Below, piece by piece: positions 9,040 to 17,250 of a stretch of 32,238 nt of DNA (position 1 is the stretch's first letter; each line of letters starts with the position of its first letter). Origin of the DNA: an uncultured Pseudomonadota bacterium (lineage in GTDB: Bacteria > Pseudomonadota > Gammaproteobacteria > Burkholderiales > Rhodocyclaceae); assembly GCA_946479855.1 (NCBI GenBank), contig CAMLHL010000029.1, positions 1 through 32,238 of the forward strand. The letters run 5' to 3'. The translations under genes and the position numbers were made by a program. The notes beneath the pieces were generated by a model. It did no database searches and had not been told where the DNA came from. It worked only from the letters and a program-made list of their open reading frames with translations.

Positions 9040-10274
9040 GCGGGGCAGTCGATGACCAGCATCGACATGTCGTCGTGCGCGTGAATACCGTTCAGATGCG
9101 CTTCCAGGGCTTGCTGTAGCGCCTCGATCAGCGTCGCCCCAGCGGCTTTGCCGACGATGGCGGCAATCAGGCGCTCGTCGCCGAACGGCTCACCCGCCGC
9201 ATCGCTCGCCTCGGCAATACCATCCGACACCAGCAACAGCTGTCCGGCCTCTTCCCAGGCAAAGCGTTCGATACTGCCGCCCCCCGTATTGCTGCGGGTG
9301 ATGCCCAACGGCAGGTTATTGGAGGCAAAGCGGCGCCGCAGACGGCCGCTGGCATCGAACATCAGCACATCGGGCACGCCACCGACCCAGATTTCCCCCT
9401 CGCGACCGGCTTCATCCAGCGACACGAAGGCCGCGGCAACGAAACGCCCCAAGGGCAGGGAATTGGCGAGCAGGAAATTGATCGACTCGATGATGCCATT
9501 GAGGGGGGACGACAGTTCGACCAGGCGGTAGAACTCCTGCACCATGGGCAGCACGCTGACCGCCGCCGACAGGCCATGCCCGGTAGCGTCGGCCAGGAGG
9601 GCAAAGAGGCGGCCGGAGGGGGCGCGCGCCGCCAGCACCATGTCGCCCGAGAAATTGGCCGCCGGGATCACCGAGTACTTGACCCCCGCCTGCTGCATCA
9701 GGTCGCTGCGAATCTGATGGTCAAGGATGCGCCGGGCAAGCTCAGTTTCGCGCTGGGTTGCGTCAAAATGCGCCTTGAGCAGCGTGGCCTGCTCTTCGAC
9801 CTTGGCCTGGGCAAGATGCTTTTCGGTGATATCGCGCAGGGTTTCGACGACGGCGATCAACTTACCGGACTCGTCGAACACCGGCCCGGCATCGACCGCC
9901 AGGTAAAGACGCTGGCGCCGACGCGGCATCCAGCACCAATTTTCGGCATGCACCCCGAAGCTTGGTTCGCTCGGATCCTCGAAGACCGTGTAAAGGTCAG
10001 CAATCTGCTGGTAGTTTCTGGTCGCCACCAGGTCGGCCAGACATGGCCGCGCTTCCTCATAGAAAGCCCGCCAGTGATCGCGTGTGCCAATCACTTCGGC
10101 CGCCGGGATATCGGTCAGGCGCTCGCAGGCACGGTTCCAGATCAAGACCCGCTGCTCGGTATCGAGCACGAAAGTCGGCACCACCAGATGCTCCATCAGC
10201 GTGATCGCGAAGGAAACATGCTGCTCATGGGGCGCCAGCGCCTGGCTGATCCTGGAAACCACCTCTTTAGACAT
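9033..10274 (-). CDS. PAS domain plus SpoIIE/PP2C-type serine phosphatase
   Basis: A 413-aa signalling phosphatase. Residues about 20-150 form a PAS sensor (VVPTFVLDTEQRVLIWNRAC, ending with the PAC-like VETLRDITEK). A helical linker spans about 150-190. Residues about 195-412 form the PP2C/SpoIIE catalytic domain: S209-G-D211, D229-ATGHG, S350-D351-G and the closing D401-D-M-S motif carry the metal-binding aspartates. No membrane segment is seen, so it should sense an intracellular signal. In Gram-positive partner switching such phosphatases dephosphorylate STAS proteins that an RsbW-type kinase phosphorylates. A receiver-RsbW-like protein is encoded 2.7 kb away on the same strand, beyond ubiUVT. 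AAGGAAG precedes the ATG by about 7 bases. The target protein is unknown. Confidence 0.9.
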   Translation of the reverse strand: MSKEVVSRISQALAPHEQHVSFAITLMEHLVVPTFVLDTEQRVLIWNRACERLTDIPAAEVIGTRDHWRAFYEEARPCLADLVATRNYQQIADLYTVFEDPSEPSFGVHAENWCWMPRRRQRLYLAVDAGPVFDESGKLIAVVETLRDITEKHLAQAKVEEQATLLKAHFDATQRETELARRILDHQIRSDLMQQAGVKYSVIPAANFSGDMVLAARAPSGRLFALLADATGHGLSAAVSVLPMVQEFYRLVELSSPLNGIIESINFLLANSLPLGRFVAAAFVSLDEAGREGEIWVGGVPDVLMFDASGRLRRRFASNNLPLGITRSNTGGGSIERFAWEEAGQLLLVSDGIAEASDAAGEPFGDERLIAAIVGKAAGATLIEALQQALEAHLNGIHAHDDMSMLVIDCPAQ

Positions 10275-10456
10275 CCCGTTCTTCCTTTAGCCGATCGTGA
10301 CGCAAAATTAACGGGGGCAAGCATACCCCAAGCTGGCCACGCCGGAGGCCTGGCGATGCATCTGGACAGACCGCGCAAACGCCCGACCATCGGCACTCCC
10401 CGGGCCATGGCTACGGTCGACCCGATTCCTGAGGAAAAATCGCAATGGCCCGTGCG

Positions 10457-10741
10457 TCAAATATTGCCGACCGGCACGATGCTGAGTGTTTCCTCCAACT
10501 CGATCGGCGTCTTCAGGCCCTGCAGTTCCCGGATGCTGCGCGCCCCCAGGAAAACCGCGACGCCGGGCTGCAGATCGCCTTCCGGTGACATCAGGTAGCT
10601 GCGAATGGCCGGGAATTCGTGGCCGACGGCATCGAGCACTTCGCCAACGGTATCGCCGCTGGCGGTGACCGCGTCATGCCCGGCCGCAAAGGCGCGCAGC
10701 GCCAGGGGAATATGAACGGAAACGACGGGAGAATCGAACAT
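10457..10741 (-). CDS. MoaD/ThiS-like small beta-grasp protein lacking a C-terminal GG
   Basis: A 94-aa protein of the ubiquitin-like beta-grasp type: VSVHIPLALRAFAAGHDAV forms the first hairpin, then GDTVGEVLDAVGHEFPAIRSYL and the typical VAVFLGARSIRELQGLKTPI and ELEETLSIVPV. MoaD and ThiS act as sulfur carriers through a C-terminal Gly-Gly; this protein ends SIVPVGNI, so it cannot be thiocarboxylated in the usual way as it stands. The start is set by a strong AAAGGAGG site six bases before ATG 10741. It follows the phaC terminator and lies 182 bp upstream of the PAS-PP2C gene on the same strand. Its function is unknown; no molybdopterin or thiamine gene is adjacent. Confidence 0.72.
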   Translation of the reverse strand: MFDSPVVSVHIPLALRAFAAGHDAVTASGDTVGEVLDAVGHEFPAIRSYLMSPEGDLQPGVAVFLGARSIRELQGLKTPIELEETLSIVPVGNI

Positions 10742-10797
10742 GGCAAGCCTCCTTTCGACGGTACTGATATGACTCTCGGAAACGACCGGGGTTCGGC

Positions 10798-10826
10798 AAA
10801 TAAAAACGGGAGGCCGCAGCCTCCCG
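10798..10826 (-). terminator. Intrinsic terminator of phaC
   Basis: On the minus strand, a perfect 8-bp GC-rich stem (CGGGAGGC, loop of four, GCCTCCCG; plus-strand 10807-10826) is followed by TTTTTATTT. It begins 27 bp past the phaC stop, so it separates phaC from the downstream MoaD-like gene. Confidence 0.88.
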
Positions 10827-10853
10827 TCGTGACGATCGCGGACAAGCCGGCGT

Positions 10854-12689
10854 CTAGTCCTTCTTCTGGGCATCCAGGCGGAACTTGACGTAGCTGCCCG
10901 GGGCATCCTCGATGACCTTCAGGGCGCCGTCTTCCGGCTGGCGTGCCTTGACCTTGGCGGAACCGCCCGGCAGGCTGGTCACCCACTGGTTCCAGTGCGT
11001 CCACCACGAACCGGCGTTCTGCGTCGCGCCGGCCAGGAAATCTTCCGGGCTTTCCGGCAGATTGCCGTCAGTCGCGTCGTTGGTCCAGAAACCATACTTG
11101 TTGGCGGCCGGCGGATTGACGATGCCGGCGATATGGCCGGAACCGCCGAGGACGAACTTGGTGTTGCCGGACGGCAGGCGGGCGCCCATGTAGGTGCTCT
11201 TCCACGGCGCGATGTGGTCTTCGATGGTCGAGATGAAGTAGCACGGGGTCTTGACCTTGGAGATGTCGATCTTGACGCCGCCCAGGGTGATGCCACCGGG
11301 TTCCTTCAACAGGTTGTCGAGGTACATGTTGCGCAGGTAGAAGCTGTGCATCGCGGCCGGCATGCGGGTCGAGTCGGAGTTCCAGTAGAGCAGGTCGAAG
11401 GGGAACGGATCCTTGCCCATCAGGTAGTTGTTGACCACGAAGGACCAGATCAGGTCGTTGGCGCGCAGCATGTTGAAGGTGCTGGCCATTTCCGAACCTT
11501 CGAGGAAGCCGCGCTCGGCCATCTTCTTTTCGAGGCCGGAGACGGCGCCTTCATCGAGGAAGATGCCCAGTTCGCCCGGATCGGAGAAGTCGAGCATGGT
11601 CGTGAAGAAGGTCGCCGAATTGGCGCGCTTGTCCTTCTTGGCGGCCATGTAGGCCAGCGTGGTCATGGTCAGCGTGCCGCCCAGGCAGTAGCCGGCCAGA
11701 TTGACGCTGTCCTCGCCGGTGTGGGCGCAGACCTGGTTGATGGCTTCGAGCGAGCCTTCAAGCAGGTAGTTTTCGAAAGACTTGGCGGCCAGCTTCTCGT
11801 CCGGGTTGATCCACGACATGATGAAGGTGGTGTGGCCCTGGTCGGTGGCCCACTTGACCATCGAGTTCTTCTCGCGCAGGTCGAGGATGTAGTACTTGTT
11901 GATCCACGGCGGGACGATCAGGAAGGGCTTCTTGTTCTGTTCCGGCGTCGTCGGGTTGTACTGGATCAGCTGGAACAGTTCGTTCTGGAAGACCACCTTG
12001 CCCGGCGTCGTGGCGACGTTCTTGCCCATTTCGAAGGCCGAGGTATCGGTCATCCGGATGCGCAGCTGGCCGTCACCGGATTCAACGTCGTGCAGCAGAT
12101 TGTTGAGGCCCTTGATCAGGTTCTGGCCGTGGCTCTTGACGGTTTCACGGAAGACTTCCGGATTGGTCAGCGCGAAATTGGACGGCGACAGCGCATCGAT
12201 GTACTGGCGGGTGAAGAAGTTGACCTTCTGCTGGGTCGCTTCGTCGAGGCCTTCGGTGCCGGCGACGGTGTCATGCAGGTGGCGAGCGGTGATCAGGTAG
12301 GACTGCTTGACGAAGTCGAACAGGAAATGCTGTTCCCATTCCTCGTCCTTGAAGCGGTTGTCGCCCTTCTTCGGCGCGGCGACCGGCGACTGCACCGGCA
12401 TGCCCATCATCTTCATGCTGGTGTTCTGCCACAGCGAGAAGTAGTCCCACATCATGTTCATCTGGGTCTGGGCCATCTTGTACGGATTGGCCATCAGACG
12501 GGCCGAGAGGTCCATGAAGGCCTTGGCGACGCCGAGTTCGTCGGCTGGCGCATCAACACCTTCCTTGGCCTTCTTTTCCATGAAACTGGTAATCACCCGC
12601 GAAGCGCGCTGGGCGACTTCGGCATAGGTCTTGGCCATGTCGGCCGGATTGGGCAGGTTCATGCCCTGGATTTCGGTTTGCTGCGACAT
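10854..12689 (-). CDS. phaC: Class I poly(3-hydroxyalkanoate) synthase PhaC
   Basis: Polymerises (R)-3-hydroxyacyl-CoA into PHA on the granule surface. The product has 611 aa, as expected for the single-subunit class I enzymes. The N-terminal PhaC domain (about 90-260) precedes an alpha/beta-hydrolase domain. The catalytic triad is visible: C335 in the lipase-like box GYCLGG, D491 in ISTIEDHIAP, and H519 in GGSGHIAG. The start ATG is preceded by GAGGGAG about eight bases away. A hydrolase gene lies 31 bp upstream on the same strand and may share its transcript; transcription ends at the terminator near 10810. No phaA, phaB or phasin gene is in view. Confidence 0.96.
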   Translation of the reverse strand: MSQQTEIQGMNLPNPADMAKTYAEVAQRASRVITSFMEKKAKEGVDAPADELGVAKAFMDLSARLMANPYKMAQTQMNMMWDYFSLWQNTSMKMMGMPVQSPVAAPKKGDNRFKDEEWEQHFLFDFVKQSYLITARHLHDTVAGTEGLDEATQQKVNFFTRQYIDALSPSNFALTNPEVFRETVKSHGQNLIKGLNNLLHDVESGDGQLRIRMTDTSAFEMGKNVATTPGKVVFQNELFQLIQYNPTTPEQNKKPFLIVPPWINKYYILDLREKNSMVKWATDQGHTTFIMSWINPDEKLAAKSFENYLLEGSLEAINQVCAHTGEDSVNLAGYCLGGTLTMTTLAYMAAKKDKRANSATFFTTMLDFSDPGELGIFLDEGAVSGLEKKMAERGFLEGSEMASTFNMLRANDLIWSFVVNNYLMGKDPFPFDLLYWNSDSTRMPAAMHSFYLRNMYLDNLLKEPGGITLGGVKIDISKVKTPCYFISTIEDHIAPWKSTYMGARLPSGNTKFVLGGSGHIAGIVNPPAANKYGFWTNDATDGNLPESPEDFLAGATQNAGSWWTHWNQWVTSLPGGSAKVKARQPEDGALKVIEDAPGSYVKFRLDAQKKD

Positions 12690-12720
12690 CTTGAAACTCC
12701 CTCTGTCAGTGCGCTGCGGT

Positions 12721-13746
12721 TCAAGGCCGCAACCGCGAATAGCGAATCACACCGTCGGTATCGCTGTGCCGCGACAACCGACCTGCTTGTTCAAGGTAGT
12801 TCAGATGAGCGATCGCCTCGCCCATCGCGAACATGGTTTGGTGTGTGTCGAGTGCCCGATTGAACAGAACATCGAGCAACTCGGCGGCGCTCTGCGGCGC
12901 TTGTTCACAGCTATTCTCCAAGGCCCGCAGGCGCTCTTCGTGATGCGCATGCAGTGCCAGTACCCTCTCCTGCACCCCGACAAAGGGCAACCCGTGCGAA
13001 GGCAGCACCAAGGTTGTCGCCGGCAATTCCCGCGCCATTGCATCCAGCGAATCCAGATACCAGCGCAGCGCGTCAGCCTCCGGTGTTGCCGCAAAGACGC
13101 TGATATTGGTGGAAATTCTCGGCAAAAGCATGTCGCCCGAAATTAACACGCCAAGTTCGGCGCAGTAAAGCGCCATATGTTCCGGTGCATGGCCATAACC
13201 GATCAGAATTTGCCATTTTTTGCCGTCGACCGTAACGATGTCGCCGCCCATCAGCCTTTGGTAATAATCCGGCAAGGCCGGCACCGCCTTGCGATAGCCC
13301 GAGCCGCGCGTGGCAAACTTGGCCAGATGCCCGGCATCCAGCCCGTGCTGCCGGAACTGCTCGACCATGAAACGCGCCCCATGGCCGCCGACTTCGTGCC
13401 ACACCGCGTGCGCCGTCAGGAACTCGCCGGTCGTCATCGCCAGCGGAGCGCCAGTCTTTTCCATCAGCCAGGTCGCCAGTCCGAGGTGATCGGGATGGAA
13501 ATGGGTGACGATCAGGCGTATCACCGGGCCGTCGAGCCGCTCCAGGATCTGCGACCAGGTTTCCCGCACGCCGTCATCAGGGAAGCCAGTGTCGACGATG
13601 GCCCACCCGGCGCCATCGCGCAGCAGCCAGAGGTTGATGTGGTTCAGCTGGAAAGGCAGCGGCATGCGCAGCCAGAAAATGCCGGGCGCCACTTCGGTCA
13701 GCTCGCCGGCGGCCGGCGGGTGTTCATGGGGAAAATGCAGGGACAT
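12721..13746 (-). CDS. Metallo-beta-lactamase-fold hydrolase
   Basis: A 341-aa MBL-superfamily protein. The metal motif is T81-HFHPDH87 (H82, H84, D86, H87), preceded by the strand motif GWAIVDTGFPDDG and followed by a later GHAPEHMALY and SGDMLLPRIS. The C-terminal part (about 255-341) has a helical extension with LPSHGLPFVGVQERV, a pattern common in broad glyoxalase II/LACTB2-like hydrolases. I chose ATG 13746 (MSLHFPHEH), with AAGG about 7 bases upstream; in-frame ATG 13770 is possible but has no good ribosome site. It ends 31 bp before phaC on the same strand. Substrate not known; thioesterase activity on an acyl-CoA linked to PHA metabolism is a guess from context. Confidence 0.85.
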   Translation of the reverse strand: MSLHFPHEHPPAAGELTEVAPGIFWLRMPLPFQLNHINLWLLRDGAGWAIVDTGFPDDGVRETWSQILERLDGPVIRLIVTHFHPDHLGLATWLMEKTGAPLAMTTGEFLTAHAVWHEVGGHGARFMVEQFRQHGLDAGHLAKFATRGSGYRKAVPALPDYYQRLMGGDIVTVDGKKWQILIGYGHAPEHMALYCAELGVLISGDMLLPRISTNISVFAATPEADALRWYLDSLDAMARELPATTLVLPSHGLPFVGVQERVLALHAHHEERLRALENSCEQAPQSAAELLDVLFNRALDTHQTMFAMGEAIAHLNYLEQAGRLSRHSDTDGVIRYSRLRP

Positions 13747-13969
13747 GGGAAAACCTTGATGGGTAAGCATCCAAATTACCATACGCCAGCGGATCGAAAA
13801 AAGCCCCGCCCGGGATTGGCCTGGGGACAAAGAACGCGATGGACAAATTGCGGCCAGCAGCGCCGAAATCCGTAAAATACCGCTGGTCGAGCGAGCCTTT
13901 CGCAAAAACTGCACAACCTGCCCCGCCGTTACCGTACAGCGGGACACTGCATTATTGGAGCCGTACACC

Positions 13970-15118
13970 ATGTCCCTCACCCTGCGCACCCTTGCCGCAA
14001 GCGACGACCAGGCCATCGAAAACGTCCGCCAGTTCTTCCGCAATTACGCCGCCTGGCTGGGGGTCGATCTGTCGTACCAGAATTTCGATCAGGAAATGGC
14101 CTCGCTGCCCGGCGCCTATTCGGGCCCGCAGGGCCGCCTGTTCTTCGCCGAGGTCGATGGCCGGCCGGCCGGCTGCGTTGGTGTCCGCCCCCTGAGCGAC
14201 AGCGACGGCGTCTGCGAAATGAAGCGTCTCTATGTCGCCCCCGACGAGCGCGGCCACGGCGTCGGCGCCGCGCTGGCACTGGCGGCGATCAAGGCGGCCA
14301 AGGAGATTGGCTACCGCAAGCTGATCATCGACACCCTGCCCAACATGCGGATGGCCGTAAAGCTCTACCGCGAACTCGGTTTTACCGAAGCACCGAACTA
14401 TTACCAGACGCCGGTCGAAGGCACGATGTTCCTCGCCCTCGACCTGGAAAACTGGTCGGAGCAGGAAATCCGCAACGAGAACCTGTCCCACCTGTTCGAC
14501 TTCAACCGCGCCTGGGCGCAGCGCATGCAGGAAGTCGACCCGAGCTATTTCGACAAGCTGGCCAAGCTGCAGACGCCGGAATTCCTGTGGATCGGCTGTT
14601 CCGATTCGCGGGTGCCGGCCAACCAGATCGTCGGCCTGCTGCCCGGCGAGGTCTTCGTCCATCGCAACGTCGCCAACCTGGTGCTGCACACCGACCTCAA
14701 CTGCCTGTCGGTGATCCAGTACGCCGTCGATGTGCTCAAGGTCAAGCACATCATGGTCGTCGGCCACTACGGCTGCGGCGGCGTCGGCGCGGCACTGAAC
14801 CGGACGCGGGTCGGCATCGTCGATTTCTGGCTGCACAATGTCCAGGAAGTCCATAACAAGCACCTGGCCAACGTCGATGCGTTGCCCGAAGAGCGCCGCC
14901 ACGACCGCCTGTGCGAACTGAACGTGCTCGAACAGGTCGTCAACCTGTGCCATACGCCGGTCGTCAAGGATGCCTGGGCGCGCGACCAGAAACTGACCAT
15001 CCACGGCTGGATCTACGGCCTGAAGGACGGCCTGATGCACGACCTGGGCATCACCGTCGATTGTCCGCAGGATCTGCCAACCCGCTACGACGCCGCGCTC
15101 AAGGCGCTGGACGCCTGA
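13970..15118 (+). CDS. GNAT acetyltransferase-beta-carbonic anhydrase fusion
   Basis: One uninterrupted 382-aa frame joins two enzyme families. Residues 1-155 form a GNAT domain: acetyl-CoA motif KRLYVAPDERGHGVGAAL, then MRMAVKLYRELGFTEAPNYY. Residues about 165-382 form a beta-class carbonic anhydrase like E. coli Can, with zinc ligands C210 (CSDSR), D212, H266 and C269 (HYGCGG). D212/R214 form the usual dyad. The junction LALDLENWSEQEIRNENL has no stop, frameshift or linker repeat. GGAG at 13957-13960 supports ATG 13970. It heads a nine-gene co-directional run; the next gene starts five bases after its stop. The carbonic anhydrase should interconvert CO2 and bicarbonate; the acetyltransferase substrate is unknown. 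Confidence 0.93.
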   Translation: MSLTLRTLAASDDQAIENVRQFFRNYAAWLGVDLSYQNFDQEMASLPGAYSGPQGRLFFAEVDGRPAGCVGVRPLSDSDGVCEMKRLYVAPDERGHGVGAALALAAIKAAKEIGYRKLIIDTLPNMRMAVKLYRELGFTEAPNYYQTPVEGTMFLALDLENWSEQEIRNENLSHLFDFNRAWAQRMQEVDPSYFDKLAKLQTPEFLWIGCSDSRVPANQIVGLLPGEVFVHRNVANLVLHTDLNCLSVIQYAVDVLKVKHIMVVGHYGCGGVGAALNRTRVGIVDFWLHNVQEVHNKHLANVDALPEERRHDRLCELNVLEQVVNLCHTPVVKDAWARDQKLTIHGWIYGLKDGLMHDLGITVDCPQDLPTRYDAALKALDA

Positions 15119-15123
15119 ACCGC

Positions 15124-16014
15124 GTGCTCCCGACCAGCCGGTCGCTGACCTACCTCAAGCTGGTCAGCGCCATGTTCATGTGGGGCGGCACCTGGATCGC
15201 CGGGCGGATCATCGCCCGGGAACTGTCGGCACCGCTCGCCGTCGCCGCCATCCGTTTCCTGGTTGCCGCACTGGCGCTGGCCGCCGTGGCGCTGCTTGAC
15301 GAAGGCCGCCTGCCCATGCCGCAAGGCCGGCGAGCCTGGGGGGTGATCTGGGGCCTCGGCTTCTTCGGCATTTTCCTCTATGGCCTGTGCTTCTTTTATG
15401 GGCTGCAACACATCCCGGCCGGGCGCGGGGCGCTGGTCGTCGCCCTCAATCCGGTCGTCGTCGTGCTCGCTGCCTGGCTGCTCGGCCAGGAAAAAATGAC
15501 GCTGCGCAAGGCCCTGGGCAGCGCCATCGCGCTGGCCGGCTGCCTGGCCGTGATCGGCAACGGCGATCCGCTGGCCCTGCTGCACGGCACCGTCGGTCTT
15601 GGCGAATGGCTGATCGTCGGCTGCGTGCTGACGTGGACGGCCTACACTTTCATCGGTCGCCACGCTACCCGCCTGCTCTCACCGCTGGCCACGACCCTCT
15701 ACGCCAGCCTGGCCGGCGCCCTGCTGCTCGGCCTCGCCGCGCTGGTCCAGGGGGGCATCGAGCCGCTCGCCTGGTCGTGGCGGGTGTGGACCGGCATGCT
15801 CTTTCTCGCCCTGTTCGGCACCGCCATCGCCTACACCTGGTTTACCGAGGCGGTGCACCAACTGGGCGCTGCCCGTGCTTCCGTCTTCATCAACCTGGTG
15901 CCGGTCTTCGCCGTATTGCAGGCAGCCGCGCTACTCGACGAACAACTTGGCCTGCCGGTGCTGTTCGGCGGTATGCTGGTCATTGGCGGCGTCTGGATGA
16001 CCACCAGGCGCTAG
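15124..16014 (+). CDS. EamA/DMT-superfamily membrane transporter
   Basis: A 296-aa integral membrane protein with about ten helices arranged as two EamA repeats (about 8-140 and 150-294). Typical markers are MFMWGGTWIAGRIIA near the N-terminus, GLQHIPAGRGALVVALNPVVV at the end of the first repeat, and FGTAIAYTWFTEAVHQLGAARASVF in the second. Family members export amino acids, sugars or other small metabolites; the substrate here cannot be told. I chose GTG 15124, six bases after the carbonic anhydrase stop; CTG 15115 in the same frame would overlap that stop and cannot be excluded. The ribosome site is weak, suggesting translational coupling. Confidence 0.88.
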   Translation: MLPTSRSLTYLKLVSAMFMWGGTWIAGRIIARELSAPLAVAAIRFLVAALALAAVALLDEGRLPMPQGRRAWGVIWGLGFFGIFLYGLCFFYGLQHIPAGRGALVVALNPVVVVLAAWLLGQEKMTLRKALGSAIALAGCLAVIGNGDPLALLHGTVGLGEWLIVGCVLTWTAYTFIGRHATRLLSPLATTLYASLAGALLLGLAALVQGGIEPLAWSWRVWTGMLFLALFGTAIAYTWFTEAVHQLGAARASVFINLVPVFAVLQAAALLDEQLGLPVLFGGMLVIGGVWMTTRR

Positions 16015-16032
16015 ACTTCAGAGAGAAAAACC

Positions 16033-16638
16033 ATGGCCGAACCGATCGATTTTTACTTCGATTTTTCCAGCCCCTACGGCTACCTGATGAGCGAAAAGAT
16101 CGACGCCGTCGCCGCCAGATACGGCCGCAAGGTGCGCTGGCACCCGGTCCTGCTCGGCGTCATCTTCCAGGCCATCGGCTCGCGACCGCCGGCCGATACG
16201 GTGAGCGCCCGCGGCCGTTACTTTTTCATGGACTTCGCCCGTTCGGCCCGCTTCCTCGGTGTTCCGTTCCGCCAGCCGACGCGCTTTCCGTTGCCGACCC
16301 AGAACGCCGCCCGCGCCTTTTACTGGCTGCACGGCGAGGACTGCGCGCGGGCCCGCCAGTTCGCCCATGCCGTCTTCCGCGCCTTCTTTATCGACGACCG
16401 GGATATTTCGGCACCGGAAACCGTGCTCGAAATTGCCGCCCAAATCGGTGTCGACCGTAGCATTCTCGCCAGCGCCTTGCAGACGCCTGAACTCAAAGCC
16501 CGCCTCAAGGCGGAAAACGACCGGGCGCTGGCCATCGGCGTCTTCGGTTCGCCGCACGTGATCATCGACGGCGAAGCCTTCTTCGGCGCCGACCGCCTGC
16601 CGCAGATCGAGCACTGGCTGGCCACGGGGGGGTTCTGA
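16033..16638 (+). CDS. 2-hydroxychromene-2-carboxylate isomerase family protein (DsbA fold)
   Basis: A 201-aa protein of the kappa-class GST/HCCA isomerase group. The N-terminal IDFYFDFSSPYGYL replaces the CxxC of DsbA with a serine (S12/S13) as in glutathione-using isomerases. The C-terminal GVFGSPHVIIDGEAFFGADRL carries the cis-proline loop and closing helix. Characterised relatives isomerise 2-hydroxychromene-2-carboxylate in naphthalene breakdown, but no other aromatic-degradation gene is present, so the physiological substrate is open. GAGAG lies nine bases before the ATG. It is followed two bases later by the LOG-family gene. Confidence 0.9.
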   Translation: MAEPIDFYFDFSSPYGYLMSEKIDAVAARYGRKVRWHPVLLGVIFQAIGSRPPADTVSARGRYFFMDFARSARFLGVPFRQPTRFPLPTQNAARAFYWLHGEDCARARQFAHAVFRAFFIDDRDISAPETVLEIAAQIGVDRSILASALQTPELKARLKAENDRALAIGVFGSPHVIIDGEAFFGADRLPQIEHWLATGGF

Positions 16639-16640
16639 AC

Positions 16641-17240
16641 ATGCGTCGCCTCTGTGTCTTCTGCGGCGCCAACGCCGGCCACGATCCGCGCTACCGGGCC
16701 GTGGCCGAACAACTCGGTGGCCAACTGGCCGCACAGGGTATCGAACTGGTCTATGGCGGCGGCAATGTCGGCCTGATGGGCGCCGTCGCCGATACCTGCC
16801 TGGCCGCCGGCGGTACAGTGATCGGCATCATCCCCGAAGCCCTGGTCGGCAAGGAAGTGGCCGGTCGCCACGTCGATCACCGGGCGCTGACCCGCCTGGA
16901 AGTGGTCGATTCGATGCACACCCGCAAGGCGCGGATGGCCGAACTGGCCGATGGCTTCATCGCGCTGCCCGGCGGTTTCGGCACCTTCGAGGAATTCTGC
17001 GAGATCCTGACCTGGGGCCAGCTCGGCTTCCACGCCAAACCGATCGGCCTGCTCAACGTCCGTGGCTTCTACGACCCGCTGCTCGCCCTGTTCGACCACG
17101 CCGTGCGCGAAGGCTTCCTGCGCCCGCAGAACCGGGCGATGGCACTGGCCGAAACCGAGATCGAGCGCCTGCTCGAACGCATGCGTGCCTACCGGGCCGA
17201 ACCGGTCAGCAAGTGGCTGAAGGAAGAGCGCCAACTCTGA
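16641..17240 (+). CDS. LOG-family nucleotide 5'-monophosphate phosphoribohydrolase
   Basis: A 199-aa Rossmann-like protein of the Lonely Guy/TIGR00730 group. The family releases the base from nucleoside 5'-monophosphates (cytokinin riboside monophosphates in plants and some bacteria, AMP-like substrates in others). Motifs are GGNVGLMGAVADTCLAAGG (about 40-58), R98 in SMHTRKARM and the signature P110-GGFGTFEE118, whose R and final E are the catalytic pair. Length is normal for the short type. It starts two bases after the preceding stop. Earlier annotation of this family as lysine decarboxylase is wrong in general. Confidence 0.9.
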   Translation: MRRLCVFCGANAGHDPRYRAVAEQLGGQLAAQGIELVYGGGNVGLMGAVADTCLAAGGTVIGIIPEALVGKEVAGRHVDHRALTRLEVVDSMHTRKARMAELADGFIALPGGFGTFEEFCEILTWGQLGFHAKPIGLLNVRGFYDPLLALFDHAVREGFLRPQNRAMALAETEIERLLERMRAYRAEPVSKWLKEERQL

Positions 17241-17250
17241 GGGAAGCAGC

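Noticed and set aside
10995..12863. 622-codon open frame antisense to phaC
   Set aside because: Shadow of phaC codon usage; composition rich in V, H, G and R, no motifs, no ribosome site.
13848..13878. TTGCGG and TAAAAT as a promoter for the GNAT-carbonic anhydrase gene
   Set aside because: Spacer of 19 bases and only a moderate -35; plausible but not strong enough to list.
13955..13970. TTG start for the GNAT-carbonic anhydrase gene at 13955
   Set aside because: It overlaps the GGAG ribosome site that correctly spaces ATG 13970.
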